From positions 248,001 to 312,000 of the forward strand of contig CP006669.1 in assembly GCA_000471925.1 (NCBI GenBank): a DNA stretch of 64,000 bases, given 5' to 3'. The notes beneath the pieces are model-generated. The model saw only the letters and a program-made list of their open reading frames with translations. It ran no database searches and was not told the DNA's origin. Made by a program: the position numbers and the translations under genes. This document shows, in pieces, positions 54,862 to 63,749 of this stretch (the first letter of the stretch is position 1; the number at the start of each line of letters is the position of its first letter). This DNA is from Ralstonia pickettii DTP0602. Lineage in GTDB: Bacteria > Pseudomonadota > Gammaproteobacteria > Burkholderiales > Burkholderiaceae.

Positions 54862-55626
54862 ATGAAGCTTGAAAACATGTCTGCCGTGGTTACCGGGGGC
54901 GCCTCTGGTCTGGGACTGGCCACCGCCCGCCGCTTGCTCGAACGAGGCGTCGCCGTGGTCATCGCCGACCTGTCGGCAGAGCGGGGTGCCGCCGCCATGC
55001 AGGTACTTGGCGACAAGGCGCGATTCGTGCAGGCGGACGTCTGCGATACGGAGCAGATGGGCCGCGTCTACGACACGGCCGAATCGCTTGGCCCGCTGCG
55101 CGCGCTGGTCCACTGCGCGGGACTGGGCGGTACCGTGCGGCTGGTCGAGAAGGACGGCACACCGGGATCGATCGAGAAATACGAATCGATCGTACGGATC
55201 AACCTGATCGGCACCTTCAACTCGCTGCGGCTGGCGGCGGCACGCATGGCAAAGAACGAGCCCGTCGACGGTGAGCGCGGTGCCTGCGTGCTCACCGCCT
55301 CGGTGGCTGCCTACGAGGGTCAGATTGGCCAGATCCCCTACGCTTCGGCCAAGGCCGGCGTGGTCGGCATGACGCTGGTGGCCGCGCGCGACCTGGCCCA
55401 GCGCCTGATCCGCGTCAGCACCATCGCGCCGGGCGTGTTCGATACCCCCATCCTGGATCGCTTGCCGGAGACTGTACGAGCCGCGCTCAGCGCTTCCGTT
55501 CCGCATCCGGCACGCCTGGGCAAGCCGGACGAGTTTGCTTCGACGGCGCTGCACATCCTTGAAAATCCGATGATCAACGGCGAAACCATTCGCCTTGACG
55601 GTGCCATCCGGATGGCCGCGCGCTAA
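54862..55626 (+). CDS. SDR dehydrogenase, 3-hydroxyacyl-CoA (HSD10-like)
   Basis: This 254-residue short-chain dehydrogenase starts at the ATG at 54862 behind GGAG; an earlier in-frame ATG at 54829 is less likely. It has the NAD motif VVTGGASGLGLATAR, Asp in VIADLS (NAD preference), the active-site Ser of LTASVAAYEG and the YASAKAG catalytic Tyr/Lys. The acyl-specific style (APGVFDTPILDRLPETVRAA) resembles human HSD10/2-methyl-3-hydroxybutyryl-CoA dehydrogenase. It fits oxidation of a 2-methyl-3-hydroxyacyl-CoA in this cluster. Confidence 0.9.
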   Translation: MKLENMSAVVTGGASGLGLATARRLLERGVAVVIADLSAERGAAAMQVLGDKARFVQADVCDTEQMGRVYDTAESLGPLRALVHCAGLGGTVRLVEKDGTPGSIEKYESIVRINLIGTFNSLRLAAARMAKNEPVDGERGACVLTASVAAYEGQIGQIPYASAKAGVVGMTLVAARDLAQRLIRVSTIAPGVFDTPILDRLPETVRAALSASVPHPARLGKPDEFASTALHILENPMINGETIRLDGAIRMAAR

Positions 55627-55729
55627 AGACCGCGCTGGACGCACACAGATTCGCTCAGTGGGGCTGCAAGAGCCGGAATGATCCGGCCGGCCCACTGGCG
55701 ACAACACCACTACATGGAGGAGAAGAACT

Positions 55730-56707
55730 ATGCGTTTCAAGCTATTGATCAAGGCGGCGCTTGGGTTGTCGCTGGTGGCCACTGCCGCCGTCACGACGCC
55801 GGCGGCAGCGGCCTGGCCGGAGCGGGCGATCACCATCATCGTTCCGGGCGCGCCGGGGGGCACTATCGACATTCCAGCCCGCCTCATGGCACAGAAGCTC
55901 GCTGGCCTGCTGGGCCAGCCTGTCATCATCGACAACCGCCCCGGAAGCGGCGGCATCATCGGCGTGCAGGCACTGCTTCGGGCGCCGGCAGACGGCTACA
56001 CCCTGGTGGCGGGCAATACCGGTTCCCACGCTATCAACTACAGCGCCTACAAGCAACTGCCCTATCGCCCCGCAGATTTTGTTCCGCTAACCGATCTGAT
56101 CGTGTTCCCGAATGTACTGGTGGTCAACGCGCAGTCCTCGATCAGGACGGTCGCGGACCTGATCGCGGAACTGAAGAGTCGGCCGGGGCAGCTTAGCTTC
56201 CCCTCCGCCGGCATCGGGCAAACCACGCACCTGAGCGGTGAAATGTTTGGGATGCGCACCGGCACCAAGGCCATTCATGTGCCTTACCGCGGCTCGGTTC
56301 CGGCGACCACCTCGCTGGTCTCCGGTGAAACCACCTTCATGTTCGACAACCTCACGCAAGCGCTGCCGCAGATACGCGCGGGGAAACTGCGTGCCCTGGC
56401 AGTTACCAGCGCCGAACGCGTTGCCAGCCTGCCGGAGGTGCCAACCATGGCGCAAGCAGGCGTCAATGACTTCGTGGTGACGGGCTGGGCCGGATTCTTC
56501 GTCTCGGCCAAGACCTCGCCGGCCATTGTCGCCAAGCTGCAGGACAGCCTGATCAAGGCCATGCACGATCCGGAAGTCGTGGCCAAGATCAGGGAGATGG
56601 GAAGCCTCCCGGGAGGGCAGCCGCAGGCAAAGTTCGCTGTCTTCGTCGACAGCGAGCAGCGACTGTGGGGCCAGATCGTCCGCCATTCGAATCTGAGTCT
56701 TGACTAG
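55730..56707 (+). CDS. Bug-family TTT receptor (rightward arm)
   Basis: This 325-residue receptor has a signal peptide ending PAAAAW (about residue 28). It shows ITIIVPGAPGGTIDIPARLM, VIIDNRPGSGGIIG and AIHVPYRGSVPATTSLV. GGAGGAGAAGAACT precedes the ATG at 55730. As on the other arm, no TctAB genes are close. Two orphan Bug receptors flanking one acyl-CoA pathway is a distinctive pattern; both probably bind the same or related acids. Confidence 0.92.
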   Translation: MRFKLLIKAALGLSLVATAAVTTPAAAAWPERAITIIVPGAPGGTIDIPARLMAQKLAGLLGQPVIIDNRPGSGGIIGVQALLRAPADGYTLVAGNTGSHAINYSAYKQLPYRPADFVPLTDLIVFPNVLVVNAQSSIRTVADLIAELKSRPGQLSFPSAGIGQTTHLSGEMFGMRTGTKAIHVPYRGSVPATTSLVSGETTFMFDNLTQALPQIRAGKLRALAVTSAERVASLPEVPTMAQAGVNDFVVTGWAGFFVSAKTSPAIVAKLQDSLIKAMHDPEVVAKIREMGSLPGGQPQAKFAVFVDSEQRLWGQIVRHSNLSLD

Positions 56708-56796
56708 GCTGATCGAAGCGGCGCGCCGTGCAGCGCTGGGCAAGTCACTCGCTGGTTGCAAGGTGCCGCGAGTAGTCTGGCGCGGTTCGCGCTTCT

Positions 56797-57273
56797 ATGG
56801 ATGAAACCATGACTGCAATCGAGATTTCTATGACCGAAGCTTCTTGCGCTGATACGCCGGAAACTCATGCCGGCGTGCCGGAAGGCTTTGTCGCCTTTCG
56901 CAAGCGAGGCGGTTACATGGCAAACTTTGGCGAGCTCTACGTTCACGAGGAGCGTCGAACGCTTGCGGTGCGTATCGACGAAAGCCACTTGAACCCCCTT
57001 GGTATGCCCCATGGCGGAATGCTGGCGACTCTCGCAGATACAGCGATTGGCGCAATGATGTTGTTGGAATTGGGGCGGTCAGCGACCGCCGTCACAGTGA
57101 ACCTGAGCCTGGACTATCTGGACTCGGCGCGCCTTGGCGACTGGGTGGAAGCACGGGTGGAGTTCGACAAGCTCGGCTCGCGCCTGCGTTACGGGACGTG
57201 CCGACTGGTTGCGGGCGACCGCTGCCTGGTGCGGGCCACCGCGATCTTTGCGGCGCTGGCGCCGCGGGTATAG
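56797..57273 (+). CDS. PaaI-like hotdog thioesterase
   Basis: This 158-residue hotdog-fold enzyme has the PaaI motif NPLGMPHGGMLATLADTAIG, whose Gly-Gly and Asp shape the active site, and a SATAVTVNLSLDYLDSARLG strand. It releases CoA from dead-end or surplus acyl-CoA esters. The start is uncertain: ATGs at 56797, 56809 and 56830 are all open and none has a strong ribosome site. It is the last gene of the rightward arm. Confidence 0.88.
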   Translation: MDETMTAIEISMTEASCADTPETHAGVPEGFVAFRKRGGYMANFGELYVHEERRTLAVRIDESHLNPLGMPHGGMLATLADTAIGAMMLLELGRSATAVTVNLSLDYLDSARLGDWVEARVEFDKLGSRLRYGTCRLVAGDRCLVRATAIFAALAPRV

Positions 57274-57386
57274 CCCAAAAATCAGCAATGCGGTAAACCC
57301 GCAGCGCGTGATCGGAGTCCGCGCCAAAGCGGGGGCAATCGACCTTACCGCTTCTGAGAGGCCAATGAGCCACCTAGAATGGGCCC

Positions 57387-57527
57387 ATGGCATCCGATCC
57401 TCAGCCGGCGATTGCCGTCCTGCAACTCCGAATGGCTCGGCGCGGCTTGAGCCCACCGGTGTGGCGACGTGTGCTCATTCCTGAGTACATCACGCTGGTG
57501 GCACAACTCAGTGACGGTGGTGGATGA
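57387..57527 (+). pseudogene. Plasmid pRiA4b ORF-3-like N-terminal fragment
   Basis: About 46 residues (VLQLRMARRGLSPPVWRRVL then IPEYITLVAQLS) match the start of pRiA4b ORF-3 family proteins, which normally continue for over 100 residues. The frame then ends in a stop at 57525 at a junction with an unrelated acetyltransferase fragment. Confidence 0.5.
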
Positions 57528-57723
57528 CTGGCATGGGCTTGGTCTTGCCAGCCGACTGTTGAGCGTATTGATCGACATTGCTCGCCGTCGCGGATATCGA
57601 TGCATGGAAGGTAATGTTCTGTCATCGAATACCGCGATGCGGCGATTAGCCAGACGGCTGGGATTTGCCGACGTACCGTGTCCCGACGATGCCACGCTGC
57701 GCGTGGTAACCCTTGCGCTGTAA
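57510..57723 (+). pseudogene. GNAT acetyltransferase C-terminal fragment
   Basis: From about 57515 the frame reads VVDDWHGLGLASRLLSVLID then IARRRGYRCMEGNV and AMRRLARRLGFAD. This is the acetyl-CoA-binding and C-terminal part of a GNAT N-acetyltransferase. The N-terminal half is missing and is replaced by the pRiA4b fragment. Confidence 0.65.
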
Positions 57724-57808
57724 GGACGGATGTCAGTTCGGAAGCGAACAGAAGCGACGTTGAGGCTAATGCAGGCTGATTCACCCACTAGACCCTTGGG
57801 GACTTCTA

Positions 57809-58159
57809 ATGCGCACCCAATTCTCCTTCCTTTTTGCATTCGCTGCGCTAATGCTTGCCGGGTGTAATACAGCACCGATCCCGCCTGGCAAGCCAGTTGA
57901 TATCCCCACCGCCTTGCAGCAAGTCTCCGCCGGACTGTGCGCATTCAAGAAGGACGCGGAGGCAAGAGGACAGGGGTCCTTTGACTCGGTCAATGTGGAG
58001 CTCGACCTGACCATCGATGGCGCAAAGAATCCGCCGGTAGCTGTGGCACCCGACATTCAATTCATGCCCACTGTCAGCTACGGACAGACCATATCCGTCA
58101 CCAAGGGAAGCAAGCTGACGCTGACGTTCAAGATGCCAGCGACATGCCCAGGTAGTTAG
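57809..58159 (+). CDS. Hypothetical lipoprotein
   Basis: This 116-residue protein has a lipoprotein signal with lipobox LAGC (Cys19). The mature domain has the pattern of a small beta-rich periplasmic domain (GSFDSVNVELDLTIDGAKNP, then TISVTKGSKLTLTFKMPATC) and two further Cys that could form a disulfide. The ribosome site is weak. No family was recognised. Confidence 0.6.
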   Translation: MRTQFSFLFAFAALMLAGCNTAPIPPGKPVDIPTALQQVSAGLCAFKKDAEARGQGSFDSVNVELDLTIDGAKNPPVAVAPDIQFMPTVSYGQTISVTKGSKLTLTFKMPATCPGS

Positions 58160-58460
58160 CCAATCCGGACTGGCCAGGCTCCCCGTGGCGCTACGGCGTT
58201 GGCGCCACTTCCGCGTGCTGGGTGGTGGTAGCTCCGCACAATGCAGCAAAGCGACTTGCTTCAGAGAGGGTTCATATTCGACTTGGCATGTAATGCAAAG
58301 TCGTTGGCATCCTTTGCATGGCGGGCACTGTGTTCCATGTTGCATCCTTCCGGGATGGGAAATTGCATAGTGTGCCCGCCTGCGTTTCCCGATTGGCCAG
58401 GATGGCGGGCCTGATATCGAGATGGCTGGCGACCTTCATCGATGCATTGGAGAGACATGG

Positions 58461-59489
58461 ATGTCGGTAAGCTTCCTCAACCCGAGCTTGTTAAGTACCT
58501 TCCGGGCATATCTGCCCGGTTTGGTCATCAGCGCGATCGTGACAGTTGCCGCGATGTCGCTCGCCGCGCATTACCAGGCACCGGTGATGCTGTTCGCCTT
58601 GCTGTTGGGAATGGCGCTGAACTTTCTGTCACGGGAATCCTCCAGTGCTGCCGGCATCGACTTCAGCGCCAAGCAGGTGCTTCGCCTGGGTGTCGCCTTG
58701 CTGGGATTACGCATTACGGCCTCGCAGGTGGCGGCGCTGGGCTGGCACTCCGTTGCCATGGTCGTGCTGGCGGTCGCGCTGACCATCCTGTGCGGCATCG
58801 TGCTGGCTCGGATGATGGGGTTCCAGACGTTCTTCGGCTTGCTCACCGGGGGCGCCGTGGCCATCTGCGGGGCTTCCGCGGCGCTGGCCCTGTCCGCGGC
58901 CATGCCACAGCATCCGCTAAAGGAGCGCGCGACGCTGTTCACGGTGATCTCCGTCAGCACGCTATCCACGGTGGCGATGGTGCTATACCCGATGCTCACG
59001 CAGCTGCTGGCGCTGCCTTCATCACAGGCCGGAGCCTTTATCGGCGGGACCATCCATGACGTGGCCCAGGTAGTGGGGGCTGGCTACAGCATTTCGCACG
59101 AAGCGGGGGATGCGGCGACGCTGATCAAGCTGATGCGGGTGGCCATGCTGCTGCCGGTGATCGCGCTGGCTGCATGGTTGTCGCAGCGTCATCAGCGGGC
59201 ACAAGGGGAAGCTGGACAGGGGCCGCGCCCGCCGCTGCTGCCGTGGTTTGCCGTGGCGTTTGCGGTGCTGGTGGCGATCAACAGCACCGGCTGGTTGCCC
59301 TTGGAACTGGTCAAGGCGGGGCAGTTCGCTTCGCAGTGGTGTCTGGTCATGGCGATGGTGGCTATCGGCATGAAGACTCACCTCAAGGATATCCTGTCCG
59401 TAGGCTGGAAGCCGGTGGCGCTGATGGTTCTGGAGACGCTTTTCCTCGCTGGGTTGTTCTACGGCATGCTGGTGCTGATGCGATTCTGA
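58461..59489 (+). CDS. YeiH/UPF0324 family putative sulfate exporter
   Basis: This 342-residue membrane protein has about ten hydrophobic segments. Family motifs are FSAKQVLRLGVALLGLRIT, LTGGAVAICGASAALALSAA and FIGGTIHDVAQVVGAGYSI. YeiH relatives are thought to export sulfite or sulfate, or to move taurine products; evidence is limited. The start at 58461 is chosen for GGAGA upstream; the frame is open to 58422. A lone gene with no sulfur-metabolism neighbours in the window. Confidence 0.88.
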   Translation: MSVSFLNPSLLSTFRAYLPGLVISAIVTVAAMSLAAHYQAPVMLFALLLGMALNFLSRESSSAAGIDFSAKQVLRLGVALLGLRITASQVAALGWHSVAMVVLAVALTILCGIVLARMMGFQTFFGLLTGGAVAICGASAALALSAAMPQHPLKERATLFTVISVSTLSTVAMVLYPMLTQLLALPSSQAGAFIGGTIHDVAQVVGAGYSISHEAGDAATLIKLMRVAMLLPVIALAAWLSQRHQRAQGEAGQGPRPPLLPWFAVAFAVLVAINSTGWLPLELVKAGQFASQWCLVMAMVAIGMKTHLKDILSVGWKPVALMVLETLFLAGLFYGMLVLMRF

Positions 59490-59545
59490 CGATCGCTAAA
59501 ATTTAGGGGAGCCTGCGGCTGCCGTAAGGTGCAATGAACCGGGCC

Positions 59546-59950
59546 CTATAAGTCGCGCTGGCTTGCGATGCAAGCCAGTGCTCCTACTCGGGCCGGAGTC
59601 CCGCGCGCCTGACGACAGCGGGCCATTTCTTCTGTTCGGCCTCGATCAGGCTGGCGAATGCCTCTGGCGTACTGCCGACCGGCTCGAAGCCCTGGCTTGT
59701 CAGGCGCTGGTGGACGGCCTCGACAAGAGGCGCTGGAACGCGAAGCACAATCGAAATGCGCGCCGGCATATACGGCGTTGCACGCCCAAACTTCTTCGCT
59801 TGCCTTATAGAACGTGACCCATTTGCCGTCGCTGACGCAGTGGGCGCCAGGAAAGACTTCGTCATGGCCGTTCGGACCCTCCAGCGGAGAGGGGGCGTGG
59901 GGTGTGGCCCAGTATTGGCCGCGCGGTAGGGGCGCGATCGTCTTTGGCAT
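59546..59950 (-). CDS. Unknown small protein, module copy 2, C-terminus replaced
   Basis: The first 50 or so residues (start at 59950 or 59956) match the 18276-18509 protein: GQYWATPHAP, GPNGHDEVFPGAH, SDGKWVTFYKASEEVWACNA. After AHFD (about 59750) the match ends abruptly, and a non-homologous Arg/Ser/Ala-rich tail is read out of frame through a Bug-receptor fragment to a stop at 59546. The protein is therefore a chance fusion and probably not functional, or functional only through its conserved core. Confidence 0.5.
   Translation of the reverse strand: MPKTIAPLPRGQYWATPHAPSPLEGPNGHDEVFPGAHCVSDGKWVTFYKASEEVWACNAVYAGAHFDCASRSSASCRGRPPAPDKPGLRAGRQYARGIRQPDRGRTEEMARCRQARGTPARVGALACIASQRDL
59584..59745 (-). 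pseudogene. C-terminal fragment of a Bug-family receptor
   Basis: In another minus-strand frame, about 50 residues read VPAPLVEAVHQRLTSQGFEP, then TPEAFASLIEAEQKKWP. This is the typical C-terminal end of TTT substrate-binding proteins. It was joined to the copy-2 module gene by deletion or recombination. Confidence 0.65.
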
Positions 59951-60098
59951 GCTCATCCGGCCCAGTGCGGTGTTACTGAAGGCCCCGGCCTCACCACGGC
60001 GAAACGGAGGCGGTGTCAATCGTGCAATGGCGTAGCCCCCCGACTCGTGGCAGCTTCGTGTAGTCTCGCTACCCCCCCTGCTATCCGGTAGGATTTCC

Positions 60099-60344
60099 AT
60101 GGCACGATACCTTCCGACTTTGGCCCGGGCCTTCGGCGTCGGCGCCTTCATCGTGATCGCCGCCATCGTCTCCCGGCAAGTATATCTGCGCAGCGCCGCG
60201 GAGGCTGCCGACGCCGGCGCAGACGAGGCGCCGGCGACAATGATGTTGATACGCTGCGAGACGATGCACGAACGTCTACAGAATAGGGACAGGTCGACTG
60301 CGGAGGCTGACGAGCGGCCACGCGCTCGATGTAGAGAGTCCTGA
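60099..60344 (+). CDS. Unknown small membrane protein, module copy 2, rightward gene
   Basis: This 81-residue protein is a paralogue of the 18665-18916 protein. It has an N-terminal hydrophobic helix (FGVGAFIVIAAIVSRQVYLR, about residues 11-30) and the conserved LIRCETMHERLQNRD and ARCRES ends with paired Cys. GTAGGA lies five bases before the ATG, a better site than in copy 1. It ends 19 bases before the IS630-family element. Function unknown. Confidence 0.6.
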   Translation: MARYLPTLARAFGVGAFIVIAAIVSRQVYLRSAAEAADAGADEAPATMMLIRCETMHERLQNRDRSTAEADERPRARCRES

Positions 60345-60362
60345 CTTTCCGAGAACGTCTGA

Positions 60363-60677
60363 CTAGTACCGCTGCACAGAGGTTATGACAGTTTGGCTGG
60401 GTTGTAAGACAGGCAAGCAGTTGTGGTCAACGAGCAGTTCGATGGTGCGAGCGATGCCTGCTTGGCGGCGGATCAATCCATTGCGTTCGAGGTTGAGCAC
60501 CATTTGATGGACGGAAGGAGCCGTGACGGCGAAAAAGCGCTGCATGTCGCGCTCGGCCGGAGAGCGGCCGTTTATCAAGCTGTAGGCCCATATGAAGGCG
60601 AGATACTGACCTTGCTTGTCGGTGAAGCTCGGACAGGCTGAGCGCTCGCCAGACAATGGAAGCGATTTCTGATTCAT
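60363..60677 (-). CDS. LexA-like winged-helix passenger protein of the IS630 element
   Basis: This 104-residue protein resembles the N-terminal DNA-binding domain of LexA: LTDKQ-like FTDKQGQYLAFIWAYSLING, then RSPAERDMQRFFAVTAPSVH and RNGLIRRQAGIARTIELLV. It lacks the autoproteolytic Ser/Lys peptidase domain. Its stop codon lies within the IS terminal repeat, so it belongs to the element. It diverges from the transposase gene across 48 bases and is probably a regulator of transposition. An ATG at 60677 with GGGGGTTC upstream gives a weak ribosome site. Confidence 0.75.
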   Translation of the reverse strand: MNQKSLPLSGERSACPSFTDKQGQYLAFIWAYSLINGRSPAERDMQRFFAVTAPSVHQMVLNLERNGLIRRQAGIARTIELLVDHNCLPVLQPSQTVITSVQRY

Positions 60678-60725
60678 TCGGAACCCCCGCAGTCGAAGGA
60701 GGCCCCCCAGAAGGAGGCCATCCGA

Positions 60726-61853
<1,128 letters not shown>

Positions 61854-61891
61854 CCTCTGTGCAGTGGTACTAGTCGATCGGGAGCACAGGC

Positions 61892-61920
61892 AAAAGAATG
61901 CCCGCTGCTCGGGCGGGCAT
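61892..61920 (-). terminator. Hairpin, possible weak leftward terminator
   Basis: ATGCCCGC (61898-61905) pairs with GCGGGCAT (61913-61920). On the minus strand it is followed by TTCTTTT. The similar hairpins at 30191 and 33546 have better T-tracts. Confidence 0.4.
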
Positions 61921-62047
61921 GAATCCCTTTCAGAGAAAGAGAGGAGACGAGGGTAAGTATAAACCCTTGAGAAGACTCTCGCAGAGCGCTTCACAGAGGC
62001 CCGGAGATCTAGGCTGCACGCCTGGCCGGCGACAGTTCGAAGCAGTG

Positions 62048-62083
62048 CCCAATCAATAATTTCATGATCACGAAATTATTGGG
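62048..62083. repeat. AT-rich extended palindrome
   Basis: CCCAAT...AATTTC (left) mirrors GAAATT...ATTGGG (right) around a central TGATCA. The left arm has a 4-base bulge (CAAT). The dyad of about 32 bases stands out from GC-rich DNA and could be an operator, a recombination site or an origin remnant. Confidence 0.6.
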
Positions 62084-62619
62084 CTGTGACGAGGGACCCC
62101 GCGGACGGTCATGCTCGTCGTCTCTAGCCGACCCCTATGCGACATCCGATTGCTTCGAGGCGAACGCCCGGTTCTTGTATGACTTCGGTCAACCAAGATC
62201 GGTGCGTCGGACCAATCTTCCCGACCCTTTAAGGAAGAGGACCCTGGCCTTTGAGTCCGAAAGCGTTTAGAGCCTCGATCCTCACGCGCGGTGTCCGGGA
62301 TGCAGTCCAGCCAACTACTGGTTCCGCTCTCAGACTCGACCGGCAAGGACCTGAATAGCTGATAAGCAATTGATAAGCAGGGCGGTGCAATCCAGTCATG
62401 TTGCTTTGTCACACGAAGCCTGGATGGCCGCTTATGTTGTGAGTTGGGTCGCCCATATTCAGTCGCGGCTTTGACCGCAACTGGCTACGGCCGTTGCGCC
62501 TCCGCCATCCCTGGCGAATCACGGTTTGCCGCAGCGCGCCGGGCAGGGATGGGACGTGACGCGCTGGCATTGCGGGATGCAGCGATAAGTCACGATAACG
62601 AGGCCTTGCCGCGCATCTC

Positions 62620-62937
62620 AGCAAGTTGGCCGACTGGGTCTCTACACGCCGGACACTGGGTCGTGACCCGATCCTCGACAACGTCTCGCTCTAATGGCTG
62701 ACGAACACCGACGAGTCCAGCGCCCGGATCTACAGGGAGACCAGCGTGGCACCAGCAAAGACCAGCCGCGTTACCGTTCCGGCGGCATTGACCGTCTTTC
62801 CAGGCGAGGTTTACTGGCCACCGAAGGCTTGGCTGGCGCGGGCATATCCCAACCGGGTCTATTACAACCAGGTTGGCAAGGTCGGACACTTTGCCGCTTG
62901 CAAAGAGCTGGAGTTGCTTAGATCATCGATGCGATGA
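62620..62937 (+). pseudogene. Epoxide hydrolase-like alpha/beta-hydrolase remnant
   Basis: The C-terminal part of an epoxide hydrolase-like protein is readable: DPILDNVSL, stop (TAA at 62692-62694), WLTNTDESSARIYRET, then VTVPAALTVFPGEVYWPPKA and YYNQVGKVGHFAACKELELL. The catalytic His is in KVGHFAA. The in-frame stop replaces the conserved Tyr of LYWLTNT, and the N-terminal two-thirds are missing. Dead gene. Confidence 0.7.
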
Positions 62938-63247
62938 GGCCGTTGCGCCGCCTCGGGTTTTGGAATGCCGCGATAAGGTTGCGGTATGCGACCATGTCAA
63001 CGTTCTCTACACCTTCCCAAATCTTGATGCGATCGAACATGTTGCTGCTAATATCGAATGCCGCTTCTTCGATCAGGAGAGATGCCCGTCCATCATTCTT
63101 GCAATTTGAGCCAGAAACATCTTCATGCACAATGACCCGGATTTGGTTGGACAAATTTTCTGCAAGTTTTCGGATTTCCCCTTCGTTCTTTTCGCCAAAG
63201 GGCAAATCGTAGATGATCGCAGGCTGCTTCTTGAACAATCCAAACAT
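62918..63247 (-). CDS. Hypothetical protein, AT-richer than its surroundings
   Basis: This 109-residue protein (MFGLFKKQPAIIYDLPFGEK at the N-terminus) has an even mix of residues and less GC-rich codons than its neighbours, suggesting recent acquisition. The frame is open upstream to 63544 and includes a Cys cluster (KCKVCGSPCKVGACRN) and a hydrophobic segment (VALEFVIYLNEVLIM) before the Met used here. The true start may therefore be further right. It overlaps the dead epoxide hydrolase end by 20 bases. No family recognised. Confidence 0.5.
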   Translation of the reverse strand: MFGLFKKQPAIIYDLPFGEKNEGEIRKLAENLSNQIRVIVHEDVSGSNCKNDGRASLLIEEAAFDISSNMFDRIKIWEGVENVDMVAYRNLIAAFQNPRRRNGLIASMI

Positions 63248-63599
63248 GATTAAGACTTCGTTTAGGTAAATTACAAACTCAAGGGCTACAAGCCGCTCCA
63301 CCTGGCCGATGAGGAGATCCGACTCATTACCAGAGTAGGTGTTGCGGCAAGCCCCAACTTTGCATGGACTGCCGCAGACTTTGCATTTGATGCCATGTGG
63401 CGATAAGTGCGCCTTGGTATCCGCATTGGCTGAGTGCCGTGTAGTCACGAAGGGGCGGGCGCGCGTTGCGCCTGCGTCCCGCAGGTCATGCTGACTGCGC
63501 GGGAGGCGCGCGGGTGATGAGAAGGCAACTGCCCGTATAGGCAAGGGTGGCAGGCAATCAACGCGACCAGATGGGTGGCCGTAGGATCACGCCCAACCG

Positions 63600-63749
63600 T
63601 TTCACCCGCTCGGAATAAAAGACGCAGTAGAGTCGGGACTCGGCGGCGCGGTGGCTGCAATCACAAATGCGGTCGCGGGCGCGGTGGTGGAATACGTTCC
63701 GGCGCCAACTGCGCGTGTCATCGGCGCATTGAACGGACGTCGCGCATGA
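63600..63749 (+). pseudogene. C-terminal fragment of a molybdenum hydroxylase large subunit
   Basis: About 49 residues read FHPLGIKDAVESGLGGAVAA then ITNAVAGAVVEYVPA, ending in TGA at 63747. This matches the end of CoxL/xanthine dehydrogenase-type large subunits, where HPLGIKGVGE includes the catalytic Glu; here that position reads Ala-Val-Glu. The rest of the gene is absent. Confidence 0.5.

Larger units (their letters stand above)
61874..62619. other. Non-coding or decayed stretch with two inverted repeats
   Basis: About 750 bases right of the IS630 element without a supported gene. It holds the hairpin at 61892-61920 and the AT-rich palindrome at 62048-62083, both annotated. Frames at 62064-62412 on either strand have no recognisable motif. 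Confidence 0.5.
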
